A stretch of 64,000 nt of DNA from an uncultured Oscillospiraceae bacterium. Lineage in GTDB: Bacteria; Bacillota; Clostridia; Oscillospirales; Oscillospiraceae. The notes beneath the pieces are model-generated. The model was not told the DNA's origin. It made no database searches and saw only the letters and a program-made list of their open reading frames with translations. Position numbers and translations under genes: made by a program. Below, in pieces: positions 16,987-25,703 of the stretch (positions are counted from its first letter, which is position 1; every line of letters begins with the position of its first letter). The stretch spans positions 99,927 to 163,926 of the forward strand of contig CAJUCA010000001.1 in assembly GCA_910585265.1 (NCBI GenBank), given 5' to 3'.

Positions 16987-19143
16987 TTACTTGGATTCGG
17001 CTTCGGTTTTCTTGGCAGCGGGTTTGCGCTTGGGCTTCGCCTCCCCGGTGTCGGCTTTTTTGGCCCGGGGCTTGCGGACGGGCTTGGCCTCGGCGGGCGC
17101 GGCGTCCGCCTTGGGCTTGCGGCCGGGCTTCTTCTTTGGCGCGGGCGTCTCCGTCTCCGCCGCCGCAGGCTGGGCGGACTTCTTCGCCGGGGCCTTGCGG
17201 GGCTTCTGGGAGGCCCCGTCCTTCTCCTGGGCCTCCTCCTTGGCGGCGCGGGGACTGGCCTTGCGCTCATAGAATACGGTGGACATGGCGGGCAGGGTCA
17301 GGGACACGGCATAGGGCAGTCCGTGCAGCTCCTTCTTCTGGGCCTTCACGGGGAGCAGCTCCGTGCCCGCTCCGCCGTACCTGGCGTCGTCGCTGGACAG
17401 CACGGGGACATAGGTGCCCGCCTTGGGCACGCCGATCTCATAACCGGTGCGCTCCACGGGGCAGAAGTTACACACCACGATGATCTCCTTCCCCTTCTCG
17501 TCAATGCGGCGGAAGGAGATCACGCTCTGCTCGCTGTCGTCGCAGGCGATCCACTGGAAGCCCTGCCAGTCGGTGTCGTTGCTCCACAGGGCGGGGTGGT
17601 CCAGGTAGTAGTGGTTCAGATCCCTCACATACGCCCGGAGCTGCTGGTGCTTTTCGAAGTCCAGCAGGAACCAGTCCAGCTCCTTCTTCTCGTCCCACTC
17701 GATAAACTGGCCGAACTCGCCGCCCATGAACAGGAGCTTCTTGCCCGGGTGGGTCATCATGTACCCGTAAAACGCCCGCAGGCCATGGAACTTGTCGGCG
17801 TAGTCCCCCGGCATCTTGTTGATGAGGGAGCACTTCCCATGCACCACCTCGTCGTGGGACAGGGGCAGGACAAAGTTCTCCGAGAAAGCGTAGGTCAGGG
17901 AGAAGGTGATATTGTTATGCTTGCCCTTCCGGAACAGGGGATCGGTGGACATATAGTCCACCATATCGTGCATCCAGCCCATGTTCCACTTGAAGTTGAA
18001 GCCCAGGCCGTTGAAGTCCTCCTTGGGCTTGGTGACGTTGGCGTAGGCGGTGGACTCCTCCGCCACCATGATCACGTGGGGATCGAAGGCGAAGGCGGCG
18101 GCGTTCATGTCCTGGAGGAAGGCCACCGCGTCCAGGTTGATATTGCCGCCGTACTGGTTGGGTCGCCACTCGCCGCCCCGGCGTCCGTAATCCAGGTAGA
18201 GCATGGAGGCCACCGCGTCCACCCGGATGCCGTCCACGTGGAACTTTTCCAGCCAGTAGACCACGTTGGAGATCAGGAAGGAGCGCACCTCATACCGGCC
18301 GTAATCAAAGATCCGGGTGCCCCAGTCCGGATGCTCCCGGCGGAGGGGATCGGCGGGCTCGTAGCAGTACCCGCCGTCAAACTCAAACAGGCCGCACTCG
18401 TCCCGGGGGAAGTGCGCACCCACCCAGTCGATGATAACGCCGATGCCCCCCTCGTGGCACAGATCCACGAACTTCATGAAGTCGTGGGGGGTGCCGTACC
18501 GGGAGGTGGGGGCGTAGTAGCCCGTAACCTGATAGCCCCAGGAGGGGTCATAGGGGAACTCGCTGACGGGGAGCAGCTCCACGTGGGTGTAGCCCATCTC
18601 CTTTAAGTAGGGCACCAGCTCCTTCGCGCAGTCCACATAGGAGAGGAAATTCCCGTCCTTATGCCGCCGCCAGGAGCCCAGGTGCATCTCGTAGATGTTC
18701 ATGGGGCTTTTCAGGATCTCCCGCCTGCCCCGCGCCCGGCGGTAGGCCCCGTCCGTCCACGCAAAGCCGTCCAGGTCAAAGACCTTGCTGGCGTTCTCCG
18801 GCCGGGTGGCGGCATGGGTGGCGTAGGGGTCGGCCCGGAATACGAAGGAGCCGTCGGGCCGCTCGATATAGAATTTATACTCGTCGTAGGTCTGGACGCC
18901 GGGGATAAACCGCTCCCAGATGCCGGGGGCGATGGGCTCCATCACGGGGGCCTCCTTGTCCCAGCTGTTGAAGCTGCCCAGCACCCGCACGCTCTTGGCG
19001 TGGGGGGCCCACACGCGGAAGACATAGCCCTCCTGTCCGTCCACCGCCTGCCTGTGACAGCCCAGGAACCGGTACGCGTCGTGGCTGACGCCGCCGCTGA
19101 AGCGGGCGATGGCTTCGCTGAGTTGGTCTGTTTTGTTCAACAT
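16987..19143 (-). CDS. glgB: 1,4-alpha-glucan branching enzyme with long basic C-terminal tail
   Basis: 718 residues. The N-terminal CBM48 domain (about 20-115) is followed by the GH13 barrel with the catalytic Asp309 ([10 protein letters not shown]), Glu362 (VAEEST) and [10 protein letters not shown], then the C-terminal beta domain up to about residue 628 ([13 protein letters not shown]). It introduces alpha-1,6 branches into glycogen. The last 85-90 residues are odd: an almost pure Lys/Ala/Pro/Glu tail with repeats such as [16 protein letters not shown] and KRKPAAKK, like histone H1 tails or AT-hooks. The ATG at 19143 lies six bases after GGAGG; the much longer open frame upstream crosses the promoter and was rejected. 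First gene of the operon. Confidence 0.96.
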   Translation of the reverse strand: MLNKTDQLSEAIARFSGGVSHDAYRFLGCHRQAVDGQEGYVFRVWAPHAKSVRVLGSFNSWDKEAPVMEPIAPGIWERFIPGVQTYDEYKFYIERPDGSFVFRADPYATHAATRPENASKVFDLDGFAWTDGAYRRARGRREILKSPMNIYEMHLGSWRRHKDGNFLSYVDCAKELVPYLKEMGYTHVELLPVSEFPYDPSWGYQVTGYYAPTSRYGTPHDFMKFVDLCHEGGIGVIIDWVGAHFPRDECGLFEFDGGYCYEPADPLRREHPDWGTRIFDYGRYEVRSFLISNVVYWLEKFHVDGIRVDAVASMLYLDYGRRGGEWRPNQYGGNINLDAVAFLQDMNAAAFAFDPHVIMVAEESTAYANVTKPKEDFNGLGFNFKWNMGWMHDMVDYMSTDPLFRKGKHNNITFSLTYAFSENFVLPLSHDEVVHGKCSLINKMPGDYADKFHGLRAFYGYMMTHPGKKLLFMGGEFGQFIEWDEKKELDWFLLDFEKHQQLRAYVRDLNHYYLDHPALWSNDTDWQGFQWIACDDSEQSVISFRRIDEKGKEIIVVCNFCPVERTGYEIGVPKAGTYVPVLSSDDARYGGAGTELLPVKAQKKELHGLPYAVSLTLPAMSTVFYERKASPRAAKEEAQEKDGASQKPRKAPAKKSAQPAAAETETPAPKKKPGRKPKADAAPAEAKPVRKPRAKKADTGEAKPKRKPAAKKTEAESK

Positions 19144-19228
19144 ATCGTGCCTCCAAACCTCCGCCGGATCGGGGCGGAACCTGTGTAAATAATCCTGGCA
19201 CGCCCTTGGACGTGCTATGATATCATAC

Positions 19229-19257
19229 ATTATAGCGTGGTTGGCACATAAAGTCAA
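19229..19257 (-). promoter_or_regulatory. Promoter of the glgBCDA operon
   Basis: Near-consensus TTGACT, 17 bases, TATAAT on the minus strand, about 85 bases before the glgB start. An imperfect inverted repeat built on GCACGTCC/GGGCGTGC lies in the leader at 19197-19215. Confidence 0.85.
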
Positions 19258-19355
19258 GGTGCACAAAAAGCAAAACAAAAAGCAGACAGATTCTGTCAAT
19301 CTATGCGAAATCCTCTGGAAACGTTTTGAAAAACCGGGAAAACCGCCGGATGGGC

Positions 19356-19384
19356 TTGCCATTCCCCGGACACAGGGGTATAAT
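19356..19384 (+). promoter_or_regulatory. Promoter of the MATE exporter gene
   Basis: TTGCCA, 17 bases, TATAAT, about 60 bases before the start codon, divergent from the glg operon promoter. Confidence 0.8.
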
Positions 19385-19447
19385 AGCCCCCGCGCCGCCG
19401 GAAGGGCCGCCGCTTGGATTTTTACAAAGGGAGGAGCGTGCCAAGAA

Positions 19448-20782
19448 ATGCTGTTTACCCGCCGCCAGATCCTGTCCCTGTTGCTCCCCCTGATGCTGGA
19501 GCAGCTTCTCTCCGGACTCATGGGCATCGCGGACACCATGATGGTCACCGCCGTGGGGGAGAGCGCGATCTCCGCGGTGTCCCTGGTGGACACCGTCAAC
19601 GTGCTGATGCTCAACTTGCTCAGCGCGATGGCTGCCGGGGGCGTCATCGTCTGCTCCCAATACCTGGGCCGCGGGGAGGCGGACCGGGCCGCCAACGCCG
19701 CCCGGCAGGTGCTGCTGGCCGCCCTGGGTCTGAGCCTTGTCGTCATGGCCCTGTGCCTGCTCCTGCGCCGTCCCCTGCTGGCCCTGATCTTCGGCTCGGT
19801 GGAGTCCGCCGTGATGGAGCAGGCCCTGACCTATTTCCTCATCACCGCCCTGTCCTACCCCTTCTTAGCCGCCCAGCAGACGGCGGCGGCGGTGTTCCGG
19901 GCGGAGGGACGCTCCGCCCCTCCCATGGCGGTGGCGGCGGCGGCAAACGCCGTCAACATCGCCGGAAACGCGGTGCTCATCTTTGTGTTCCACCAGGGGG
20001 TGGCGGGAGCCGCCCTTGCCACTCTGATCTCCCGCGTCCTCAGCGCGGTGGTGCTGATGGCCCTGCTCCGTAGCCGGAAGCTCACCGTCTCCATCCGGGA
20101 CTACCGGAGCATACGCCCCGACAGGGCCGTGATGGGCACGGTGCTGCGGGTGGGCGTGCCCACCGGGGTGGAAAACGCCATGTTCCAGCTGGGCAAGCTG
20201 ATGGTGCAGTCCACTGTGGCCACCTTCTCCACCGCCGCCATCGCCGCCCACGCCATGGCCCAGACCCTGGACATGGTGCAGAGTATGCCCAGCATCGCCA
20301 TCGGCCTGGGCCTGCTGACGGTGGTGGGCCAGTGCATGGGGGCGGGCCGGGTGGAGGAGGCCCGCGCCTGCGTCAAGCGGTTCTGCCTGCTGTCGGAGGG
20401 AGCCATGCTGGTGATGAGCACCCTGGTGGTGGTCTCCACCCCGCTGGTCACCCGGCTGTCCCGGATGTCGCCGGACAGTGCCGGGCTGACCCTCCGGCTC
20501 GTCCTGCTGGTGAGCGCGGGCAAGCTGGCCTTCTGGGTGCTGGCCTTCACCCTGCCCCAGGGTATGCGGGCCGCGGGGGACGTGCGGTTCGCGGCGGGCG
20601 TGTCCGCCGCGTCCATGTGGATCTTCCGGGTGGGCCTGTGCCTGCTGCTGTGCCGGGGGTTCGGCGTAGGGCTGTACGGCGTGTGGATCGCGTGGCTGGC
20701 GGACTGGCTGTGCCGGGCGGCGGTGTATACGCTGCGGTTCCGGAGCGGCAAATGGACGGGCTTCCGCGTTCTGCGGGGTTAG
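19448..20782 (+). CDS. MATE family multidrug/metabolite exporter
   Basis: A 444-residue membrane protein with about 12 transmembrane helices in two six-helix halves, typical of MATE antiporters that use Na+ or H+ gradients to export organic cations or metabolites. Family features: MLEQLLSGLMGIADTMMV at the N-terminus and a repeat of the same pattern at VPTGVENAMFQLGKLMV. The ATG at 19448 follows GGGAGGAG; upstream in-frame sequence is leader. The stop codon TAG overlaps the first two bases of palindromic element B, so the element sits directly at the gene's end and may act as its terminator. Substrate unknown. Confidence 0.9.
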   Translation: MLFTRRQILSLLLPLMLEQLLSGLMGIADTMMVTAVGESAISAVSLVDTVNVLMLNLLSAMAAGGVIVCSQYLGRGEADRAANAARQVLLAALGLSLVVMALCLLLRRPLLALIFGSVESAVMEQALTYFLITALSYPFLAAQQTAAAVFRAEGRSAPPMAVAAAANAVNIAGNAVLIFVFHQGVAGAALATLISRVLSAVVLMALLRSRKLTVSIRDYRSIRPDRAVMGTVLRVGVPTGVENAMFQLGKLMVQSTVATFSTAAIAAHAMAQTLDMVQSMPSIAIGLGLLTVVGQCMGAGRVEEARACVKRFCLLSEGAMLVMSTLVVVSTPLVTRLSRMSPDSAGLTLRLVLLVSAGKLAFWVLAFTLPQGMRAAGDVRFAAGVSAASMWIFRVGLCLLLCRGFGVGLYGVWIAWLADWLCRAAVYTLRFRSGKWTGFRVLRG

Positions 20783-20942
20783 AAGCTGTACCAATAGCCT
20801 CAGCACCCAGTTTAACGGCCAGAATTGCCGCTGGCCGCGTTGAAAAATCTTGAAATACACAAAGTATTCCCGCGATTTTTCGCCTTGCCACCGGCAATTC
20901 TGACTCGCGAATCTGAATACTTCGGCTATTGGTACAGCTTCT
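20781..20942 (+). repeat. Palindromic element, copy B (162 bp)
   Basis: The terminal inverted repeats are perfect over 19 bases (AGAAGCTGTACCAATAGCC at 20781-20799, complement at 20924-20942). The inner stem pairs GAAAAATC with GATTTTTC. The centre CTTGAAATACACAAAGTATT is the family core. The left end contains the last two bases of the MATE stop codon. Confidence 0.9.
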
Positions 20943-20960
20943 TAGATTTGCGCCCGGGGG

Positions 20961-20989
20961 TTGAAAACCGCCGGAAAGTGTGCTATATT
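20961..20989 (+). promoter_or_regulatory. yebC promoter between two palindromic elements
   Basis: TTGAAA, 17 bases, TATATT in the 77-bp gap between copies B and C. Copy C would therefore be transcribed as the yebC 5' leader. The 429-bp intergenic region 20783-21211 holds only these two elements and this promoter. Confidence 0.65.
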
Positions 20990-21019
20990 GTTGGATGAAT
21001 TTTCTGCCCCACCGGGCTT

Positions 21020-21181
21020 AGAATCTGTATTCACAACCTCAAATGCCGTCTGGACGGGTCTTTTCCCGCCATACTGCGTTGAATTTTCTTGAAATACACA
21101 AAGTATTCCCGCAAAAATTCGCCTTGTCTGGCGGAAAAATCCCTCGCCCACCCGGCATCTTCGGCTGTGAATACAGGTTCT
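21020..21181 (+). repeat. Palindromic element, copy C (162 bp)
   Basis: Terminal inverted repeats match 17 of 19 (left AGAATCTGTATTCACAACC). The inner stem is GAATTTT with AAAAATTC, different from copy B but still paired. The core CTTGAAATACACAAAGTATT is identical to copies B and D. It ends 30 bases before the yebC start. Confidence 0.9.
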
Positions 21182-21211
21182 TGCACCTCACAAGAAGGGA
21201 ACGATACCACC

Positions 21212-21937
21212 ATGTCAGGACATTCCAAGTGGCATAACATCCAGAAAACCAAGGGCGCGGCGGACGCCAAACGCTCCGCGGCATTCACCAAGATCGCCCG
21301 GGAGATCATCGTGGCCGTCAAAACCGGCGGCTCCGGCGATCCGGCCAACAACTCCCGGCTGGCCACCGTCATTGCCAAGGCCCGGGCGGCCAATATGCCC
21401 AACGACAACATCAAGCGCACCATCGAGAAGGCCATCGGCTCCGGCAACGCCAACGATTACGAGTCCATCACCTACGAGGGGTACGGCCCCGGCGGCGTGG
21501 CGGTGATCGTGGAGGCCCTCACCGACAACCGCAACCGCACCGCCTCCGAGGTGCGTCACTACTTCGACAAGTTTGGCGGCAACCTGGGCGCGACCGGCTG
21601 TGTGTCCTGGTCCTTCGACCAGAAGGGCGTGCTGGTCATCGAGCGGGAGGACCTGGACGAGGAGACCGCCATGATGGACGCCCTGGACTGCGGCGCGTCC
21701 GACTTCGAGGCGGACGAGGACTGCTTCACCGTCTATACCGTCCCCGACGACTTCGGCGCGGTGCTGGCCGCCATGGAGGAAAAGGGCTATGCCTTCGCCT
21801 CCGCCAAGGTGGAGATGGTGCCCCAAAACTATGTCACCCTGTCCGACGAGGGGGACATCAAGAACATGGAAAAGCTCATCGACATGATGGAGGACAACGA
21901 CGACGTGCAGAACGTCTACCACAACTGGGACGAATAA
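21212..21937 (+). CDS. YebC/PmpR family transcriptional regulator or translation factor
   Basis: A 241-residue YebC family protein. The signature N-terminus MSGHSKWHNIQKTKGAADAK fixes the start, with AAGAAGGGA upstream. Three typical domains follow, including GYGPGGVAVIVEALTDNRNR in the middle and an acidic C-terminal end. Members have been reported as DNA-binding regulators or as factors that help ribosomes at difficult motifs; the sequence cannot tell which. Cytosolic. It has its own promoter and a leader made largely of palindromic element C. Confidence 0.95.
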   Translation: MSGHSKWHNIQKTKGAADAKRSAAFTKIAREIIVAVKTGGSGDPANNSRLATVIAKARAANMPNDNIKRTIEKAIGSGNANDYESITYEGYGPGGVAVIVEALTDNRNRTASEVRHYFDKFGGNLGATGCVSWSFDQKGVLVIEREDLDEETAMMDALDCGASDFEADEDCFTVYTVPDDFGAVLAAMEEKGYAFASAKVEMVPQNYVTLSDEGDIKNMEKLIDMMEDNDDVQNVYHNWDE

Positions 21938-21942
21938 GACCG

Positions 21943-21968
21943 CGCCCCCTGCCTTGCGGCAGGGGGCG
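21943..21968. terminator. Bidirectional terminator between yebC and proC
   Basis: A perfect 11-bp stem CGCCCCCTGCC with a TTGC loop lies between convergent stops. TGTAGTTTTATTT follows on plus. Confidence 0.8.
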
Positions 21969-21975
21969 TGTAGTT

Positions 21976-22800
21976 TTATTTCCCCAGCTCCATACTCCTC
22001 CGCCAGGAGGCCATCACCGCGTCCATAGCGGCGGAGCGCAGGCCGTGCCGCTCCAGCTCCGCCACCCCGGCGATGGTGGAGCCGCCGGGGGAGCACACCT
22101 CGTCCTTGAGCTGACCGGGGTGCTTCCCGCTCTCCAGCACCATGGCCGCCGCCCCCAGCACCATCTGGGCGGCGTACTCCAACGCCTTGGCCCGGGGCAG
22201 GCCCGCCATCACCCCGCCGTCCGCCAGCCCCTCGATGTAGGGGTAGACAAAGGCGGGGCCGCAGCCCGCCACGGCGGAAAACTGATCCATCATCCCCTCG
22301 GGGATGCGCTCCACCCGCCCGGTGGCGGCCAGGATCTCCTCCACGCCCCGGATGTGCTCCTCCCCTACCGCCTCTCCGGCACACAGGGCGGTCATGCCCT
22401 TCCCGATGGCTACGCAGGTGTTGGGCATCACCCGCACAACGGGCACATAGTACCCCGCCCCCGCCAGGTGGGGCCGCAGATCCTTGATGGTCAGCCCCGC
22501 CGCCATGGATACCGCCACCTTGTCCTCTCCCACCCGGTGGCGGTCCCTGAGCTGGGGCCCAAGCTCCTCCAGCAGGGCCGGGACCCCATCGGGCTTGGCC
22601 CCCAGGAACAGGTACTCCGCCGCCCAGGCCGCGTCGGCCGCGCTGTCCACCACCTCGCAGCCCAGCTCTGCCCCCAGGGCCTTCGCCTTGTCCGGCGTGC
22701 GGTTGAACAGCACCACCTGGTCCGCGCCCACGGCCCTGCACGCCGCACGGGCCAGCGCGCCGCCCATATTCCCTACGCCGATAAAGGCCGCTTTCTTCAT
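21976..22800 (-). CDS. proC: Pyrroline-5-carboxylate reductase
   Basis: 274 residues. The N-terminal Rossmann motif is KKAAFIGVGNMGGAL (residues 2-16). The family signature GCGPAFVYPYIEGLADGGV lies in the middle, and CSPGGSTIAGVAELE near the C-terminus is the ProC hallmark. It makes the last step of proline synthesis, reducing P5C with NAD(P)H. The ATG at 22800 has only a weak GTGGGTG upstream. It is 93 bp downstream of leuA on the same strand and may be read from the T-box-controlled leuA transcript. Confidence 0.95.
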   Translation of the reverse strand: MKKAAFIGVGNMGGALARAACRAVGADQVVLFNRTPDKAKALGAELGCEVVDSAADAAWAAEYLFLGAKPDGVPALLEELGPQLRDRHRVGEDKVAVSMAAGLTIKDLRPHLAGAGYYVPVVRVMPNTCVAIGKGMTALCAGEAVGEEHIRGVEEILAATGRVERIPEGMMDQFSAVAGCGPAFVYPYIEGLADGGVMAGLPRAKALEYAAQMVLGAAAMVLESGKHPGQLKDEVCSPGGSTIAGVAELERHGLRSAAMDAVMASWRRSMELGK

Positions 22801-22893
22801 GTCAGCACCCACTTTTCTAATTGATCCCCCTGCGGGGGGTATGTCTCCTGTGAAGCGTCCGTTCCCTGCCTGCCCCGCGGCGGGACAGCCCCC

Positions 22894-24597
22894 TCACCGG
22901 CCTTGGTTCAGCCAGCGGTTGATGGCGCACAAAATTGCCCGCAGGGACGCCCGGTTGATGTTGTGGCTCTTGCCCACGCCGAACACATCCTGCCCGTCCG
23001 GGGCCTTCAGGTGGATGTAGCACACCGCCTGGGTGTCCGAGCCGGAGGAGATGGCGTGCTCCTTGTAGTCCACGAACTGGTAGCCCTCGATGTGCCCCTC
23101 CGGCAGGTCGTGGAGGGCGTTGAAGAAGGCGTCGATGGGGCCGTTCCCCTGGCCGTATGCCTCCATGGTGCGGCCCTTGTAGCCCACCTGCCCCACGAAG
23201 GCCACCCGGCTCACGTCCCCGTGGCGGGAATCTTCCCGGAAGGAGTGCCGCTCCAGCTGGTAGGTCTTGGGGACGGACAAATACTCGTGGTCGAACAGCT
23301 CGAAAATCTGCTCCGGCTTCAGCTCCTTGCCGATGCGGTCGGACTCCTTCTGCACCACCGCCCCGAACTCGCCGTGCATGGCCTTGGGCAGATCGTAACC
23401 GAAGTTCTGCATCATCACAAAGGCGGCCCCGCCCTTCCCCGACTGGGAGTTGATGCGGATGATCGGCTCATACTGCCGCCCCACATCGGCGGGGTCGATG
23501 GGCAGGTAGGGCACCTCCCACAGATCGGTGCCGCTCTCGTTCATATAGTGGACGCCCTTGTTGATGGCGTCCTGGTGGCTGCCGGAGAAGGCGGTGAACA
23601 CCAGCTCCCCCGCGTAGGGCTGACGCTCCCCCACCTTCATCTTGGTGCACCGCTCGTACATATCCCGCACCTTGTTGATGTCGTGGAAGTCCAGCTCCGG
23701 GTCCACCCCCTGGGTGTACATGTTCATGGCCAGCGTCACCATGTCCACGTTGCCGGTGCGCTCCCCGTTGCCGAACAGGGTGGCCTCCACCCGCTCCGCC
23801 CCGGCCAGCAGGCCCAGCTCGGTGGTGGCCACGCCGGTGCCCCGGTCGTTGTGGGGGTGGAGGGAGATGATGGCCCGCTCCCGCCCGGGCAGCTTCCGGA
23901 TAAAGTATTCCAGCATATCCGCCAGCTGGTTGGGCATACAGTTCTCCACCGTGGTGGGCAGGTTCAGGATCACCTTATGGTTCTCGTCGGCGTGGAGGTG
24001 GTCCAGCACCGCCGTGCAGATCTCCACCGCGTAATCCATCTCCGTCCCCATAAAGGACTCCGGGGAATACTGGAACCGCAGGTTCATCCCCCCCTCAATG
24101 ACGGGCTGGGCCATCTCGTAGATCAGATCCGCCGCGTCGGTGGCGATCTTGGTGATGCCGCCGCAGTCCATATGAAACACCACCTTCCGCTGGAGGGTGG
24201 AGGTGGAGTTGTAGAAGTGGAGGATCACGTTCTTCGCGCCCCGGATGGCCTCGAAGGTCTTTTTGATCAGGTGCTCCCTGGCCTGCACCAGCACCTGGAT
24301 GGTCACGTCGTCGGGGATGTGGCCCCCCTCGATCAGCTCCCGGCAGATCTCATACTCCGTCTCGGAGGCGGAGGGGAAGCCGATCTCGATCTCCTTCACC
24401 CCGATGTCCACCAGGGTGTGGAAATATTCCAGCTTCTCCTGCAAATTCATGGGGTCGATGAGGGCCTGGTTCCCGTCCCGCAGGTCCACCGAGCACCACA
24501 CCGGGGCCTTGGTAATGGTCCTGTCCGGCCAGGTGCGGTGTTCAATGGGCTGGGGCTTGAACGGGATATACTTCTCAAATCCGGGCTTCAGCTTCAT
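22894..24597 (-). CDS. leuA: 2-isopropylmalate synthase
   Basis: 567 residues, the long LeuA2 type. It condenses acetyl-CoA with 2-ketoisovalerate, the first step of leucine synthesis. CSVDLRDGNQALIDPM carries the metal and substrate residues, LHPHNDRGTG is the metal-binding HxH region, and the C-terminal third is the leucine-feedback domain. The start ATG at 24597 follows AGGAGG by nine bases. A T-box leader with a Leu-type specifier and an intrinsic terminator precedes it, so expression should rise when uncharged tRNA-Leu builds up. Confidence 0.97.
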   Translation of the reverse strand: MKLKPGFEKYIPFKPQPIEHRTWPDRTITKAPVWCSVDLRDGNQALIDPMNLQEKLEYFHTLVDIGVKEIEIGFPSASETEYEICRELIEGGHIPDDVTIQVLVQAREHLIKKTFEAIRGAKNVILHFYNSTSTLQRKVVFHMDCGGITKIATDAADLIYEMAQPVIEGGMNLRFQYSPESFMGTEMDYAVEICTAVLDHLHADENHKVILNLPTTVENCMPNQLADMLEYFIRKLPGRERAIISLHPHNDRGTGVATTELGLLAGAERVEATLFGNGERTGNVDMVTLAMNMYTQGVDPELDFHDINKVRDMYERCTKMKVGERQPYAGELVFTAFSGSHQDAINKGVHYMNESGTDLWEVPYLPIDPADVGRQYEPIIRINSQSGKGGAAFVMMQNFGYDLPKAMHGEFGAVVQKESDRIGKELKPEQIFELFDHEYLSVPKTYQLERHSFREDSRHGDVSRVAFVGQVGYKGRTMEAYGQGNGPIDAFFNALHDLPEGHIEGYQFVDYKEHAISSGSDTQAVCYIHLKAPDGQDVFGVGKSHNINRASLRAILCAINRWLNQGR

Positions 24598-24627
24598 GGG
24601 TTTTTTCCTCCTTTGGATTCGCGGGGG

Positions 24628-24930
24628 AATCAAAAAAGCCCCCGACGGTTGTGTCAGGGGCGAAATGTCGTCACACCACGCCTGTCAGCGGCGCGGATCT
24701 ATTTCGCGGTACCACCCTAATTCCGCATACGGTTACCCAGTACGCGCTCCCGGCCTCCAACAAGGCCATGACCTGTAACGGGATCACCCGTCCAGTCCTA
24801 CTTGGTGTGTTCAGACTGGCGGCTCCGGGGCCAGTATCCACGCGGCACCCCCTGCCGGCTCGCACCAGCCGCCGGCTCTCTGAGCGGGGGAAGGGCCGCG
24901 TCTTGTTCCCATCCACGCCTTTTGCTTAAG
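24628..24930 (-). promoter_or_regulatory. T-box riboswitch of leuA, probable Leu (CTG) specifier
   Basis: On the minus strand the T-box sequence AGGGTGGTACCGCG lies at 24718-24705. It is followed by a terminator hairpin with arms GCCCCTGAC and GTCGGGGGC (24661-24638) and a TTTTTT run. Upstream, GAGAGCCGGC and CGAGCCGGC mark Stem I. Aligning the 11 bases before the conserved GAGCC with the other T-box in this window puts the specifier at 24834-24832, read CTG (Leu), which agrees with leuA. Element identity is certain; the exact specifier is inferred. Confidence 0.9.
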
Positions 24931-24934
24931 GGTT

Positions 24935-24964
24935 ATTATACCGTGGGGCCGGGGGCCTTGTCAA
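24935..24964 (-). promoter_or_regulatory. leuA promoter
   Basis: Consensus TTGACA, 18 bases, TATAAT directly upstream of the T-box leader. Confidence 0.85.
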
Positions 24965-25086
24965 GGGGCAGTTTCCCCAGCCCGCTGGCGAAATTTTCCG
25001 CCGGGTATTGAACATTTCCCTCCGTTATGATAGACTACCCGAAGCGTCAGCCCGAAAATCACTCTCCCGGGCAGACGCCCAGCCTT

Positions 25087-25138
25087 AGAGCCTGCGTGGA
25101 CCGCCGCAAACGCCGTCCGCCCTTTGAATACAGGCCCT
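25087..25138. repeat. Short relic of the palindromic element family
   Basis: AGAGCCTGCGTGGACCGCC at the left and GAATACAGGCCCT at the right are degenerate ends of the 162-bp family, with the core missing (52 bp). It lies just before the gtrA start. A TATGAT at 25025-25030 may be the gtrA -10; its -35 is poor. Confidence 0.55.
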
Positions 25139-25158
25139 TACACACCGGAGGACATCCC

Positions 25159-25572
25159 ATGACAGAAAAAATCCGCAGCCTCATCGCCGCCCGCAGGGAA
25201 CAGCTCGCCTACCTGGTGGTGGGCGTCATGACTACAGTCATCAACTACATCATCTACGTCCTGCTGACCGAAGGCGTCAGCCTCCACTACGCCGCCAGCA
25301 ACGTGATCGCCTGGGCGGCGGCGGTGGCCTTCTCCTACTTCGCCAACGGCAAATGGGTCTACCGCTCCACCGGCCGCCGGGGCTGGCGGGAGGCCGGGGA
25401 GTTCGTCCTGTCCCGGCTGTTTTCCCTGGGGCTGGAGACCGTACTCCTCCTGCTGCTGGTGGACCTGCTCCACGCGGACAAGCTCCTCGCCAAGCTGCTG
25501 GTGGCGGTGGTGGTGGTTGTTGTGAACTACCTCACCGGCCTGCTGGTGTTCAAGAGAAAGAAGCAGGCATAG
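25159..25572 (+). CDS. GtrA family membrane protein
   Basis: A 137-residue protein with four transmembrane helices and the GtrA pattern: YLVVGVMTTVINYIIYVLL in helix 1, AWAAAVAFSYFANGKWVY with the conserved FxxNxxWVF-like end of helix 2, and NYLTGLLVFKRKK at the C-terminus. GtrA proteins are thought to flip polyprenyl-linked sugars across the membrane or to support cell-surface glycan modification. ATG at 25159 with GGAGG seven bases upstream. Alone between leuA (divergent) and recD2 (convergent). A second, larger GtrA protein is at 51175. Confidence 0.88.
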   Translation: MTEKIRSLIAARREQLAYLVVGVMTTVINYIIYVLLTEGVSLHYAASNVIAWAAAVAFSYFANGKWVYRSTGRRGWREAGEFVLSRLFSLGLETVLLLLLVDLLHADKLLAKLLVAVVVVVVNYLTGLLVFKRKKQA

Positions 25573-25673
25573 CCTGCACTGTCCGCGTCCTTCCCGCCCG
25601 CAACGGGCAAAGGCCCATCGGCGGCACGGTCAAGCCAAACGGCCGATCCGGGCGCGCCCTCACCCCGTAACAG

Positions 25674-25700
25674 AAGCCCCTCCGCGCCGCGGAGGGGCTT
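25674..25700. terminator. Bidirectional terminator between gtrA and recD2
   Basis: AAGCCCCTCCGC and its perfect complement with a 3-nt loop, followed by TTTCTC on plus. Confidence 0.8.
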
Positions 25701-25703
25701 TCT

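Noticed and set aside
19144-19746. A 201-codon N-terminal extension of glgB
   Set aside because: It runs through a consensus promoter and leader and past the divergent MATE promoter; the ATG at 19143 has a good ribosome site and matches the family.
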